Of a stretch of DNA of 64,000 nucleotides, positions 18,164-26,783 are shown piece by piece. Position 1 is the stretch's first letter. Each line of letters opens with the position of its first letter. The notes beneath the pieces were generated by a model. It saw nothing but the letters and a program-made list of their open reading frames with translations, searched no databases and was not told where the DNA came from. Source of the stretch: Streptomyces xylophagus (GTDB lineage Bacteria > Actinomycetota > Actinomycetes > Streptomycetales > Streptomycetaceae). The DNA lies in the NCBI RefSeq assembly GCF_000716435.1, contig NZ_JNWO01000037.1:1-64000 (forward strand). The letters run 5' to 3'. Made by a program: the position numbers and the translations under genes.

Positions 18164-19549
18164 ATGAGCACCACGGAGCGTCCCAGGATCCTCGTAGTAG
18201 GCGGTGGGTACGTAGGCCTGTACGCAGCTCGGCGCATTCTCAAGAAGATGCGCTACGGCGAGGCGACCGTCACGGTCGTCGACCCCCGGTCGTACATGAC
18301 CTACCAGCCCTTCCTCCCCGAAGCCGCCGCCGGCAGCATCTCCCCGCGGCACGTCGTCGTCCCGTTGCGACGCGTGCTGCCGAAGGCGGAGGTCCTCACC
18401 GGCCGGGTCACCACCATCGACCAGGACCGCAAGGTCGCCACGATCGCCCCCCTCGTGGGCGAGGCGTACGAGCTGCCTTTCGACTACCTCGTCATCGCGA
18501 TGGGCGCGGTCTCCCGCACCTTCCCGATCCCCGGCCTCGCCGAGCAGGGCATCGGCATGAAGGGCATCGAGGAGTCCATCGGCCTGCGCAACCACGTCCT
18601 CGAGCAGCTCGACAAGGCCGACTCCACCACCGACGAGGAGATCCGCCGCAAGGCGCTCACCTTCGTCTTCATCGGCGGCGGTTTCGCCGGTGCGGAGACC
18701 ATCGGTGAGGTCGAGGACATGGCCCGGGACGCGGCCAAGTACTACAACAACGTCTCCCGCGAGGACATGCGCTTCGTCCTCGTCGACGCCGCCGACAAGA
18801 TCCTCCCCGAGGTCGGCCCCAAGCTCGGCCAGTACGGCAAGGAGCACCTGGAGAGCCGCGGGATCGAGATCTACCTCTCGACCTCGATGGACTCCTGCGT
18901 CGACGGCCACGTGGTGCTGAAGAACGGCCTCGAGGTCGACTCCAACACGATCGTCTGGACGGCCGGCGTCAAGCCGAACCCCGTTCTCTCCCGCTTCGGC
19001 CTCCCGCTCGGCCCGCGCGGTCACGTCGACGCCCAGCCGACCCTCCAGGTCACCGGCACCGACTACATCTGGGCCGCAGGCGACAACGCCCAGGTGCCCG
19101 ACATCGCCAGCCGCAAGGCCGGCGTCGAGAACGCGTGGTGCCCGCCGAACGCCCAGCACGCGCTGCGCCAGGCCAAGGTCCTCGGCGACAACGTGATCTC
19201 CGGTATGCGGGGCTTCCCGCAGAAGGAGTACTCGCACGCCAACAAGGGTGCGGTGGCGGGCCTCGGCCTCCACAAGGGCGTCGCGATGATCGTCATGGGC
19301 AAGGTGAAGATCAAGGTCAAGGGCCGTCTCGCCTGGTACATGCACCGCGGCTACCACGGTCTGGCCATGCCGACCTGGAACCGCAAGATCCGCATCTTCG
19401 CCGACTGGACGCTCGCGATGTTCCTCAAGCGCGAGGTCGTGTCGCTCGGCGCCATGGAGAACCCCCGCGAGGAGTTCTACGAGGCCGCCAAGCCGGCGCC
19501 GGCCCCGGCCGCCGCCGCGAAGACCGAGGAGAAGGCCAAGGCCTCCTGA
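18164..19549 (+). CDS. ndh: Type II NADH dehydrogenase
   Basis: Non-proton-pumping NADH:menaquinone oxidoreductase, peripheral on the inner face of the membrane. The 461-residue protein has two dinucleotide-binding motifs: FAD site ILVVGGGYVGLYAA near residue 9 and NADH site FVFIGGGFAGAETIG near residue 168. It also has WAAGDNAQVPD near 305 for FAD. The last ~60 residues form the membrane-associating segment (FADWTLAMFLKREV), then a Pro/Ala/Lys tail. The ATG at 18164 gives the conserved N terminus; longer in-frame starts add non-homologous sequence. A Rex-like operator upstream suggests redox control. Confidence 0.92.
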   Translation: MSTTERPRILVVGGGYVGLYAARRILKKMRYGEATVTVVDPRSYMTYQPFLPEAAAGSISPRHVVVPLRRVLPKAEVLTGRVTTIDQDRKVATIAPLVGEAYELPFDYLVIAMGAVSRTFPIPGLAEQGIGMKGIEESIGLRNHVLEQLDKADSTTDEEIRRKALTFVFIGGGFAGAETIGEVEDMARDAAKYYNNVSREDMRFVLVDAADKILPEVGPKLGQYGKEHLESRGIEIYLSTSMDSCVDGHVVLKNGLEVDSNTIVWTAGVKPNPVLSRFGLPLGPRGHVDAQPTLQVTGTDYIWAAGDNAQVPDIASRKAGVENAWCPPNAQHALRQAKVLGDNVISGMRGFPQKEYSHANKGAVAGLGLHKGVAMIVMGKVKIKVKGRLAWYMHRGYHGLAMPTWNRKIRIFADWTLAMFLKREVVSLGAMENPREEFYEAAKPAPAPAAAAKTEEKAKAS

Positions 19550-19573
19550 CCCCCGGTCTCCTCTGAAACACGC

Positions 19574-19617
19574 CCGAAGGGGCCGCTCGCCATCCGTGGT
19601 GCGGGCGGCCCCTTCGG
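19574..19617 (+). terminator. ndh terminator hairpin
   Basis: Arms 19574-19589 and 19602-19617 form a 16-bp GC-rich stem with one wobble. No T-run follows, as is common in Streptomyces. Confidence 0.65.
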
Positions 19618-19757
19618 CGTTCCCGGCACACCTTCGTACATGGTGGCTACACCTGTTTTGCCTACTCGTAACGCTCAAGCAGGACTGCGACCGGGCCTGG
19701 CCGGTGTTTACGTAGTGATGGACAATGTCCGGGATCCGTTTCACGGAGGTGTGCGCC

Positions 19758-21050
19758 ATGGCTGATGCCGCGCTGCGGCTCAAATCCCTCTTCGAACAGC
19801 TACTGGGAACCCCCATCCGGGTGCGCATCCGCGCCTGGGACGGTTCCGTGGCAGGGCCGCCCGATGCGCCGACCCTGGTCGTACGCAACCGCCGCGCCCT
19901 GCGCCGACTCCTCTGGAAGCCCGGCGAACTCGGCATGGCGCGCGCCTGGGTCTCCGGCGACCTGGGCATCGAGGGCGACCTGTACGCGGCCCTCGACGCG
20001 ATGTCCGAGCTGGTGTGGGAGCGCGGCGACGACGCCCGCACCCTCGCCCAGGCCCTGCGCGACCCCGAGGTGCGGTCCGCCGTACGCGGACTGGTGAAGC
20101 TCGGCGGGCTCCCGCTGCCGCCCGCCCCGCCCCCGGAGGAGGTCCGCCGCAGCCGCGCCCACCTCCACACCAAACGCACCGACAAACGCGCCATCAGCCA
20201 CCACTACGACGTCGGCAACGACTTCTACGAGATCGTCCTCGGCCCGTCCATGGTCTACTCGTGCGCCTACTGGGAGTCCCCGGACGGCACCCTGGAGGAC
20301 GCCCAGCGCGACAAGCTCGAACTCATCTGCCGCAAGCTGGAGTTGACACCCGGTCAGCGACTCCTCGACGTCGGCTGCGGCTGGGGTTCGATGGCGATCC
20401 ACGCGGCCCGCGAGTACGGCGTGAGCGTCGTCGGCGTGACCCTCTCGCAGGAGCAGGCCGCCTACGCCCGTAAGCGCGTCGCGGGCGAGGGACTCACCGA
20501 CAAGGTGGAGATCCGGGTCCAGGACTACCGGGACGTCAGCGACGGGCCCTACGACGCCATCTCCTCCGTGGGCATGGCCGAACACGTGGGCGCCGAGCGG
20601 TACTTGGAGTACGCGGGGGTCCTCCACTCGCTGCTCAAGCCCGGCGGGCGGCTCCTGAACCATCAGATCGCCCGCCGCCCGCACCGCGACGAATCCTCGT
20701 ACCACATCGACGAGTTCATCGACTCCTATGTCTTCCCGGACGGCGAACTCGCCCCGATCGGCACCACGGTGACCCAGTTGGAGCGAGCCGGCCTGGAGGT
20801 GCGCGACGTCGAGGTGATCCGCGAGCACTACGCGCTCACCCTGCGCCGCTGGGTCGTCAACCTGGAGGCGGAGTGGGCCCGCGCGGCCAAGCTCGCCGGA
20901 GCCGGTCGTGCCCGCGTCTGGCGCCTGTACATGGCGGCCTCCGCCCTCGCCTTCGAGCGCAACCGCATCGGCGTCAACCAGGTCCTGGCCGTCCGTACCC
21001 CGGACTCCGGCGACTCCGGCATGCCGCTGCGCGCCCGCACCTGGAACTGA
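19758..21050 (+). CDS. cfa: Cyclopropane-fatty-acyl-phospholipid synthase-like methyltransferase
   Basis: Uses SAM to modify unsaturated acyl chains of membrane phospholipids. The 430-residue protein has the family N-terminal domain (to about residue 130) and the catalytic domain with HYDVGNDFYEIVLG, SCAYWE, SAM motif LLDVGCGWGSMAIHAA and AEHVGAERY. Actinobacterial relatives include 10-methyl-stearate enzymes (BfaB/UfaA), but no BfaA reductase is adjacent. The ATG at 19758 lies 7 nt after GGAGGT. It is convergent with the ABC permease across a hairpin. Confidence 0.88.
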   Translation: MADAALRLKSLFEQLLGTPIRVRIRAWDGSVAGPPDAPTLVVRNRRALRRLLWKPGELGMARAWVSGDLGIEGDLYAALDAMSELVWERGDDARTLAQALRDPEVRSAVRGLVKLGGLPLPPAPPPEEVRRSRAHLHTKRTDKRAISHHYDVGNDFYEIVLGPSMVYSCAYWESPDGTLEDAQRDKLELICRKLELTPGQRLLDVGCGWGSMAIHAAREYGVSVVGVTLSQEQAAYARKRVAGEGLTDKVEIRVQDYRDVSDGPYDAISSVGMAEHVGAERYLEYAGVLHSLLKPGGRLLNHQIARRPHRDESSYHIDEFIDSYVFPDGELAPIGTTVTQLERAGLEVRDVEVIREHYALTLRRWVVNLEAEWARAAKLAGAGRARVWRLYMAASALAFERNRIGVNQVLAVRTPDSGDSGMPLRARTWN

Positions 21051-21076
21051 GCACGCGCGGCAGAGAACAGAAAGGG

Positions 21077-21101
21077 GCCCCGTTCCACACCGGAACGGGG
21101 C
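21077..21101. terminator. Bidirectional terminator, cfa / ABC permease
   Basis: A perfect 10-bp stem (21077-21086 with 21092-21101) and 5-nt loop lies between the convergent ends of cfa and the permease. On the minus strand a pyrimidine-rich CCCTTTCT follows. Confidence 0.7.
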
Positions 21102-21117
21102 ACCAACTCATTTACCG

Positions 21118-23646
21118 CTACTCGGACTTGATGGCCGACAGCATGTTCAGCTTCGCCGCGCGCCGGGCCGGCCACAGGGCCGCGAGGACGCCGACCGTGC
21201 CCGCCAGGAGCAGGAAGAGCGCCATCCGGGCCCAGGGAAGGACCAGTTCGTAGGTCGCCATCTTCGCGCCGATCAGCTCACCGGCCGCCCAGCCGAAGAA
21301 GACTCCCAGACCGATGCCGAGCACCCCGCCGAAGAGCGAGATCACCAGGGACTCCAGGCGGACCATCCGCTTGATGCCCTTGCGGTCCAGGCCGATCGCG
21401 CGCAGCATCCCGATCTCCTGCGAGCGCTCGAAGACCGACATGGCAAGGGTGTTGATGACCCCGAGGACCGCGACGATCACCGCCATGGCGAGCAGGCCGT
21501 AGACCATGTTGAGGATGAGCGTGAAGACCTGCGCGATGCTGTCGGAGAGGTCCTTCTTGTCCTGGACCTTGACGGCCGGGTTGGAGCCGAGGGCCTTCTC
21601 CAGTTTGTCCTTCGTCGCACTCGACGCGCCGTCAGCGGTCTTGACGAGGATCTGCATGTCGGCCGGGTCGGTCTGGTGCGGGGCGAGCGTCGCGTTGTCG
21701 AGCATGATGCCCCGGATCACCGCGTTGCCCTCGTAGACCGCGGAGACGGTGAGCTGCTGCGCCTTGCCGTCCTCGTAGTGCGTGGTGAAGGTCGAACCGG
21801 CCTTCCAGCCATGGGACTTGGCGGTGTCGTCGTCCACGACCACCTGTGTGCCGGCGACCTTGAAGGTGCCGCTGTCGACCTTGAGGTCGGTGAGCTTTCC
21901 GATGGCCGAGCCGTTGACCCCGGTCAGGAACTCGGTCGTGCCGTCGATGCGCGAAGGGGCGTTGCGCAGCGGGCTGCTGGCGGTGACGCCGGACGTGGTG
22001 GTGAGGGTCTTGTCGACGTCGGGGGAGAGCTGGTTGCCGTTTGCCATCGAGACGATGTAGTCGGCGCTGATCGCGGACGAGGCCATCTTGTCGATCGCCT
22101 GCTGGAGGCTGCCCGCCATCACCGTCATGCCGGTGATGAGGGTGAGGCCGATCATCAGCGCGGAGGCGGTGGCGGCCGTACGGCGCGGGTTGCGCACCGA
22201 GTTCTGGCGGGCCAGCTTGCCGGAGATCCCGAAGATCCGCAGGGCCGGTGCCGCGGCCGCGATCAGCGGGCGGGACAGCAGCGGGGTCAGGATGAACACC
22301 CCGATGATGAGGAGTACGGCGCCGATGCCCATGGGGGCCTGGCCGTCCGAACCGTTCATCGTCGTGGCCGCGATGACGACGGCGATGCCCGCGCCGGAGA
22401 ACAGCGCGCCGAGCGTGTTGCGCAGCACCAGCGACTTGGTGGTGGCCGTCGCGTGCACGCTGCTCATCGCGGCGACCGGCGGGATCTTCGCGGCCCGGCG
22501 GCCGGGCAGCCAGGCGGCGAGCATGGTGATGAGGATGCCGACCGCGAGGGCGCTGAGCACCGTGCCCGAGGTGATGACCAGCGGGCCGTCCGGGACGGTC
22601 GCGCCGATCGTGCCCATCAGGGCGCGCAGCCCGGCGCCGATGCCGATACCGGCGACCAGACCGGCCACCGCGGCGATCGCGCCGACCACGAACGCCTCCA
22701 GCAGCACCGACCGCGTGACCTGCCGCCGGGAGGCGCCGACCGCGCGCAACAGGGCCAGTTCCTTGGTGCGTTGGGCGACCAGCATGGTGAAGGTGTTGGC
22801 GATGATGAACGTGCCGACGAAGAGCGCGATCCCCGCGAAGACCAGCAGCCCCTGCTTGAGCCCGCTCATCGAGGAGGCGATCGTCTCGGCCTGGTCGTCG
22901 GCGAGCTTCTTCGCGGTGGTGGTCTCGGTCTGCCCCTTGGGCAGGGCCAGGTCCAGCTGCGACTTCAGCGCCGCCTGACTCGTCCCGGCCGCGGCCTTCA
23001 CATCGATCTCGTCGTACGTCCCCGCCTTGCCGAACAGCTTCTGCGCGGTCGCCGTGTCGAAGAGGGCGAGGCTGCCGCCGGCGGCGACATTGCCGTCGTC
23101 GGTGGTGAAGATGCCGGTGATCTTCGGGCTCAGCACCGGCCCGTCGACCGAGAGACGCACGGTGTCGCCGACCTTGTACCCGGCGCGCTTGGCGGTCTCG
23201 GAGTCGATGGCGACCTCACCCGAACCGTGCGGTGCGGCACCGGACTTGAGGGGGTAGCGGGCGTCCTTGTCCCCCCAGTAGTTCCCGCCCTCCGACTGGA
23301 AGCCGCCGCCGATGAGCTTGCCCTTCTTGTCGGCGATCGCGGTGAAGCCGTTCACGACACCGGTCGCGGACGCGGCGCCCGGCACCTTGGCGCTGGTGTC
23401 GAGCATGGCCTGGGTCAGCTCGGGCGTCTTGCCGACCGCGTCGCCCTTGCTGTCCTGGGACTTGGCCCGGACGGCGACGTCGACCTGGTCGAAGCCCTTG
23501 GCCGAGCTGTTCTGGAAGGCGTTCGAGATGGTGTTGGTGAAGACCAGGGTCCCCGACACGAACGCGACGCCGAGCATCACGGCGAGCACGGTCATGAGGA
23601 GCCGGGCCTTGTGCGCGAGTACGTTGCGCAAGGCGGTTCGGAACAT
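21118..23646 (-). CDS. ABC transporter permease, FtsX/MacB type
   Basis: Membrane component of 842 residues, for export or mechanotransmission rather than uptake. It has an N-terminal membrane helix (ARLLMTVLAVMLGVAFVSGTLV), a large extracytoplasmic domain, and two FtsX permease units (about 265-390 and 720-835), each with three or four helices. The start ATG 23646 begins the standard MFRTALRNVLAHKARL; a longer open frame upstream lacks homology. It pairs with the ATPase encoded 107 bp upstream on the same strand. The substrate is unknown; relatives handle lipoproteins, peptides or antibiotics. Confidence 0.88.
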   Translation of the reverse strand: MFRTALRNVLAHKARLLMTVLAVMLGVAFVSGTLVFTNTISNAFQNSSAKGFDQVDVAVRAKSQDSKGDAVGKTPELTQAMLDTSAKVPGAASATGVVNGFTAIADKKGKLIGGGFQSEGGNYWGDKDARYPLKSGAAPHGSGEVAIDSETAKRAGYKVGDTVRLSVDGPVLSPKITGIFTTDDGNVAAGGSLALFDTATAQKLFGKAGTYDEIDVKAAAGTSQAALKSQLDLALPKGQTETTTAKKLADDQAETIASSMSGLKQGLLVFAGIALFVGTFIIANTFTMLVAQRTKELALLRAVGASRRQVTRSVLLEAFVVGAIAAVAGLVAGIGIGAGLRALMGTIGATVPDGPLVITSGTVLSALAVGILITMLAAWLPGRRAAKIPPVAAMSSVHATATTKSLVLRNTLGALFSGAGIAVVIAATTMNGSDGQAPMGIGAVLLIIGVFILTPLLSRPLIAAAAPALRIFGISGKLARQNSVRNPRRTAATASALMIGLTLITGMTVMAGSLQQAIDKMASSAISADYIVSMANGNQLSPDVDKTLTTTSGVTASSPLRNAPSRIDGTTEFLTGVNGSAIGKLTDLKVDSGTFKVAGTQVVVDDDTAKSHGWKAGSTFTTHYEDGKAQQLTVSAVYEGNAVIRGIMLDNATLAPHQTDPADMQILVKTADGASSATKDKLEKALGSNPAVKVQDKKDLSDSIAQVFTLILNMVYGLLAMAVIVAVLGVINTLAMSVFERSQEIGMLRAIGLDRKGIKRMVRLESLVISLFGGVLGIGLGVFFGWAAGELIGAKMATYELVLPWARMALFLLLAGTVGVLAALWPARRAAKLNMLSAIKSE

Positions 23647-23753
23647 GGGTCTACTCAGTCCAGGGGTACGAGGGGTGAGCCGGGCGGCGGAGTCGGGAGC
23701 CGGAGCGGCGAAGTCGGCTGCCGGGGCGGTGAGTTGAGGGGCCGTCAAAAGGC

Positions 23754-24524
23754 CTAACTGGTACGGCCCTTGGCGTCGAACCGCTTCATCCGGTCCAGCA
23801 CCGAGTCCGCGGTCGGCTCGTAGACCTCGTCGACGATGCGTCCGTCCGCGAGGAACACCACCCGGTCCGCGTACGCAGCCGCCACCGGGTCGTGGGTCAC
23901 CATGACCACCGTCTGCCCCAACTCCCTTACGGAGTTGCGGAGAAAGCCCAGCACCTCGGCGCCGGAGCGCGAGTCGAGGTTTCCGGTCGGCTCGTCGCCG
24001 AAGATGATGTCGGGGCGGGAGGCCAACGCCCGTGCCACGGCGACGCGTTGCTGCTGGCCGCCGGAGAGCTCGGACGGCCGGTGCTTGAGCCGGTCGGAGA
24101 GACCGATCATCCGGATCACCGAGTCCAGCCACTCCTTGTCGGGCTTGCGGCCGGCGATGTCCATGGGGAGCGTGATGTTCTCCAGGGCCGTCAGCGTCGG
24201 CAGCAGGTTGAACGCCTGGAAGATGAAACCGATCTTGTCCCGGCGCAACTTCGTGAGCTGCTTGTCCTTCAGGGAGCCCAGCTCGGTGTCACCGATGCGC
24301 ACGGAACCGGACGAGAAGCTGTCCAGGCCGGCCACGCAGTGCATCAGGGTGGACTTGCCGGACCCCGAGGGGCCCATGATCGCGGTGAACTCGGCCTGCC
24401 GGAAGGCGATCGAGACCCGGTCGAGGGCGACCACCTGGGTCTCGCCCTGTCCGTAGACCTTGGAAAGATCCGTGGCACGCGCGGCCACTGAGGTGGTCCG
24501 GTCGGCGATGGGGGTGGTGGTCAC
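23754..24524 (-). CDS. ABC transporter ATP-binding protein, MacB/LolD type
   Basis: ATPase partner of the FtsX-type permease, 256 residues. Walker A is GPSGSGKST, the Q-loop lies in GFIFQAFNLLPTLTALEN, the signature is LSGGQQQR and Walker B is DIIFGDEPTGNLD with the H-loop in VTHDP, all typical of the LolD/MacB group. The GTG at 24524 is preferred: AGGAG lies 8 nt before it. An in-frame ATG at 24572 would add 16 residues and has a purine run directly abutting it. The two genes probably form an operon. Confidence 0.9.
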   Translation of the reverse strand: MTTTPIADRTTSVAARATDLSKVYGQGETQVVALDRVSIAFRQAEFTAIMGPSGSGKSTLMHCVAGLDSFSSGSVRIGDTELGSLKDKQLTKLRRDKIGFIFQAFNLLPTLTALENITLPMDIAGRKPDKEWLDSVIRMIGLSDRLKHRPSELSGGQQQRVAVARALASRPDIIFGDEPTGNLDSRSGAEVLGFLRNSVRELGQTVVMVTHDPVAAAYADRVVFLADGRIVDEVYEPTADSVLDRMKRFDAKGRTS

Positions 24525-24572
24525 GGAAGGCGCTCCTGTCGGGACGACGGTGTTGCTGGGGACGTGTCCCAT

Positions 24573-24915
24573 CCTTCCGGCCCCGCCCCGCCGTGTAGTC
24601 AGCCGCTGTTCCGGTTCCGAGGACAGCCTCCAGTCGGACTGCGCTCGACGCTGTCATACCTGGGGATGAGGACCGCCCCCGAGACCCGCTTACGTCAAGA
24701 ACCGGTGGAGCACCCTCGTTCGGGCGGTGAAATTCCGTCATTCCGCACACGCGCTCCCAGACCGCGCGCAAGGCTATTGGCAAGTGCTGATGGCTCTTTC
24801 CAGGGTCTGATGAACCCTCAGACATCAATAAAATAAGACAACATCGGTCCGCCTGCCCGCTGTTGGGGAGACGTGCCCCGATAGGCTCGTGACTTCGATG
24901 CGGAGCCCACGGCCT
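24573..24915. other. Intergenic region upstream of bldA
   Basis: This 343-bp stretch has no supported gene. It includes a small hairpin (GTCTGA 24805-24810 with TCAGAC 24818-24823) followed by unusually A-rich sequence (24824-24843), and a possible bldA -10 box TAGGCT at 24882-24887. No good -35 pairs with that box. Confidence 0.5.
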
Positions 24916-25002
24916 GCCCGGATGGTGGAATGCAGACACGGCGAGCTTAAACCTCGCTGCCCCTTCGCGGGCGTGCCGGTTCAAGTCCGGCTCCGGGCAC
25001 CA
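24916..25002 (+). tRNA. bldA: tRNA-Leu (UAA anticodon), bldA
   Basis: The 87-nt gene folds as a leucine tRNA. The acceptor arm GCCCGGA (24916-24922) pairs with TCCGGGC (24992-24998). The anticodon stem GCGAG/CTCGC encloses loop CTTAAAC with anticodon TAA. There is a long variable arm, the T-arm contains GGTTCAAGTCC, and CCA is encoded at 25000-25002. In Streptomyces this is the only tRNA reading the rare UUA codon. It controls aerial growth and antibiotic synthesis by limiting translation of TTA-containing genes. Its sequence matches the bldA I remember. Confidence 0.96.
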
Positions 25003-25017
25003 TCGCGGTTACTGGGT

Positions 25018-25323
25018 GTGACCAGCGGGAACGGTGTGTCGCTTGTGAGCGCACATCGGCCCGAGGTCGATCTGTACCGGCTCCCGCTTCCCGACGACGC
25101 GGTCGACACCGTCGTGTGCGCCCTCGCCCTGGAGCACATCCCCGAACTGGCCCCGGTGCTCGCGGAGTTCGCGCGTGTCCTGCGCCCCGGCGGACACCTC
25201 AGGATCTCGGACGCCCACCTGGTCTCCTATCTCCGGCCGACCCTGGCCCGCCGTCCCGGGCTGACTCCGGGACCGTTGACAGGTGGCCCGCGCGGTCGGA
25301 GACTTGCCCTAACAGGTATGTGA
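25018..25323 (+). pseudogene. Truncated SAM-methyltransferase remnant
   Basis: The segment encodes RLPLPDDAVDTVVCALALEH, then a FARVLRPGGHLRISDAH block. These are the middle motifs of a Methyltransf_11 domain. The SAM-binding motif I is missing upstream, where bldA lies, and the normal C-terminal part is missing downstream. At most 101 codons remain from a GTG at 25018. A gene fragment left after deletion next to the tRNA is the simplest reading; a functional small protein is less likely. Confidence 0.65.
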
Positions 25324-25405
25324 AGTAAATTTCACCTGACGAACGAATCGTGACTCGGGACTCACGGCTCAAGACTTGCGGCTCGCGCTCGAAAGGGAAC
25401 CCCCG

Positions 25406-26590
25406 ATGCGTACCACCGTCGGCATCATCGGAGCCGGCCCCGCCGGACTCCTCCTCGCCCGGCTGCTGCACAACGCCGGTATCGACTCGGTCGTCCTGGA
25501 GAGCCGCGACCGTACCTACGTCGAGCACCGCCAACGCGCCGGAATCCTGGAGCAGGGCACGGTCGACGTACTGCGCGCGGCCGGCGCCGGTGAGCGGATG
25601 GACCGGGAGGGGCTGCGGCACGACGGGATCGAGCTGCGGTTCGACCGGAAGCGGCACCGCGTCGACTTCCCGGCCCTCACCGGCGGTCGTAGCGTCACCG
25701 TGTACGCCCAGACCGAGGTGTGCAAGGACCTGATCGCCCTTCAGCTCAAGGAGGGCGGCCCGCTGCTGTTCGAGGCGGAGGCGCTGGCCGTCGAGGACGC
25801 GGACACCGACCGCCCCCGCGTCCGTTTCCGGCACCAGGGCCGTGAGGACGTCCTCGACTGCGACTACGTCGTCGGCTGCGACGGCTTCTGGGGCATCGCC
25901 CGCACCGCGATCCCCGCCGAACTCACCCGCGTCTTCGAACGGTCGTACCCCTACGCCTGGCTCGGCATCCTCGCCGACGTCGCCCCCTCCCACGACGAGC
26001 TCGTCTACGCCCGCCACGACCGCGGCTTCGCCCTCCTCTCCATGCGCTCCCCGTCCGTCTCCCGTCTCTACCTCCAGGTGGCGGAGGACGCCGACGCCGA
26101 GAGCTGGGGCGACGACGCCATCTGGGACGAGCTGGAGCGCCGCTTCGAGACGGACGACGACTGGCGGCTCGACCGCGGTCCCATCACGCAGAAGTCCGTC
26201 ACCCCCATGCGTTCCTACGTCCACGAGCCCATGCGGCACGGGCGGCTCTTCCTCGCCGGGGACGCCGCGCACATCGTGCCGCCGACGGGGGCGAAGGGCC
26301 TCAACCTCGCCGTCGGCGACGTCGTCACCTTCGCGAGGGCACTGACGTACAAGAAGGAGACGGGGAGCGACGAGCGGCTCGACCGGTACTCCGCGACCTG
26401 TCTGCGGCGGGTGTGGCAGGCCGAACGGTTCTCCTACGACATGACGAGCCTCCTGCACCGCGCGCCCGACGCGACACCCTTCGAGGGGCGGCTCCAGCTG
26501 GCCCGCCTGGAGCGGATCGCGTCCTCGCGCGCGGCCGAGACGGATCTCGCGGAGGCGTACACCGGGTTCCCCTTGGATGAACTTGGATGA
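25406..26590 (+). CDS. pobA: 4-hydroxybenzoate 3-monooxygenase
   Basis: FAD-dependent aromatic hydroxylase converting 4-hydroxybenzoate to protocatechuate with NAD(P)H and O2, feeding the beta-ketoadipate pathway. The 394-residue length equals that of Pseudomonas PobA. The FAD motif GIIGAGPAGLLLA is at the N terminus, RAGILEQGTVD follows, then the DG motif CDGFWGIAR and the second FAD motif FLAGDAAHIVPPTGAKGLNLA. The ATG at 25406 has GAAAGGGAA upstream. A GTGAA/TTCAC inverted repeat at about 25319-25339 could be an operator. No other ring-cleavage gene is in the window. Confidence 0.92.
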   Translation: MRTTVGIIGAGPAGLLLARLLHNAGIDSVVLESRDRTYVEHRQRAGILEQGTVDVLRAAGAGERMDREGLRHDGIELRFDRKRHRVDFPALTGGRSVTVYAQTEVCKDLIALQLKEGGPLLFEAEALAVEDADTDRPRVRFRHQGREDVLDCDYVVGCDGFWGIARTAIPAELTRVFERSYPYAWLGILADVAPSHDELVYARHDRGFALLSMRSPSVSRLYLQVAEDADAESWGDDAIWDELERRFETDDDWRLDRGPITQKSVTPMRSYVHEPMRHGRLFLAGDAAHIVPPTGAKGLNLAVGDVVTFARALTYKKETGSDERLDRYSATCLRRVWQAERFSYDMTSLLHRAPDATPFEGRLQLARLERIASSRAAETDLAEAYTGFPLDELG

Positions 26591-26710
26591 ACAGGGGGAC
26601 GGGCGGGGATAAGGGGCCTCTAAGGGGGGCGTCACGGGTTGGTACCAGTGTTCACAGGGGGTGTGGTCCACCGCGTACCGTGGCAGGACGAGGGGAAGAT
26701 CCTCCCCAAG

Positions 26711-26736
26711 AGGTAGGGTCAATCCTTTGCCTACCT
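26711..26736 (+). other. Hairpin in leader of Bax-inhibitor gene
   Basis: AGGTAGG (26711-26717) and CCTACCT (26730-26736) pair perfectly around a 12-nt loop, with outer AAGAG/CTCTT bases that can extend the stem across a bulge. It lies 47 bp before the start codon; function unknown. Confidence 0.4.
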
Positions 26737-26783
26737 ATTACTCTTGAGGCCAAGGCCGCGCGAGGCGGCCATGGAGGAGTGAA

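Noticed and set aside
16991..20194. A very long minus-strand open frame (1067 codons) covering ndh and the cfa start
   Set aside because: Only its 3' end (16991-17734) is a real methyltransferase. The rest is antisense to ndh and is open because of high GC.
20908..23757. A 949-codon plus-strand frame antisense to the ABC permease
   Set aside because: Its composition is that of a shadow frame (runs of Gly, Asp, Arg, His); the minus-strand permease has clear homology.
24889..25017. A possible protein-coding frame running through the tRNA into the methyltransferase remnant
   Set aside because: It would translate bldA; the tRNA fold is unambiguous and the frame has no ribosome site.
24916..25323. 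An integrated element at the bldA tRNA
   Set aside because: No integrase, excisionase or duplicated tRNA 3' end was found.
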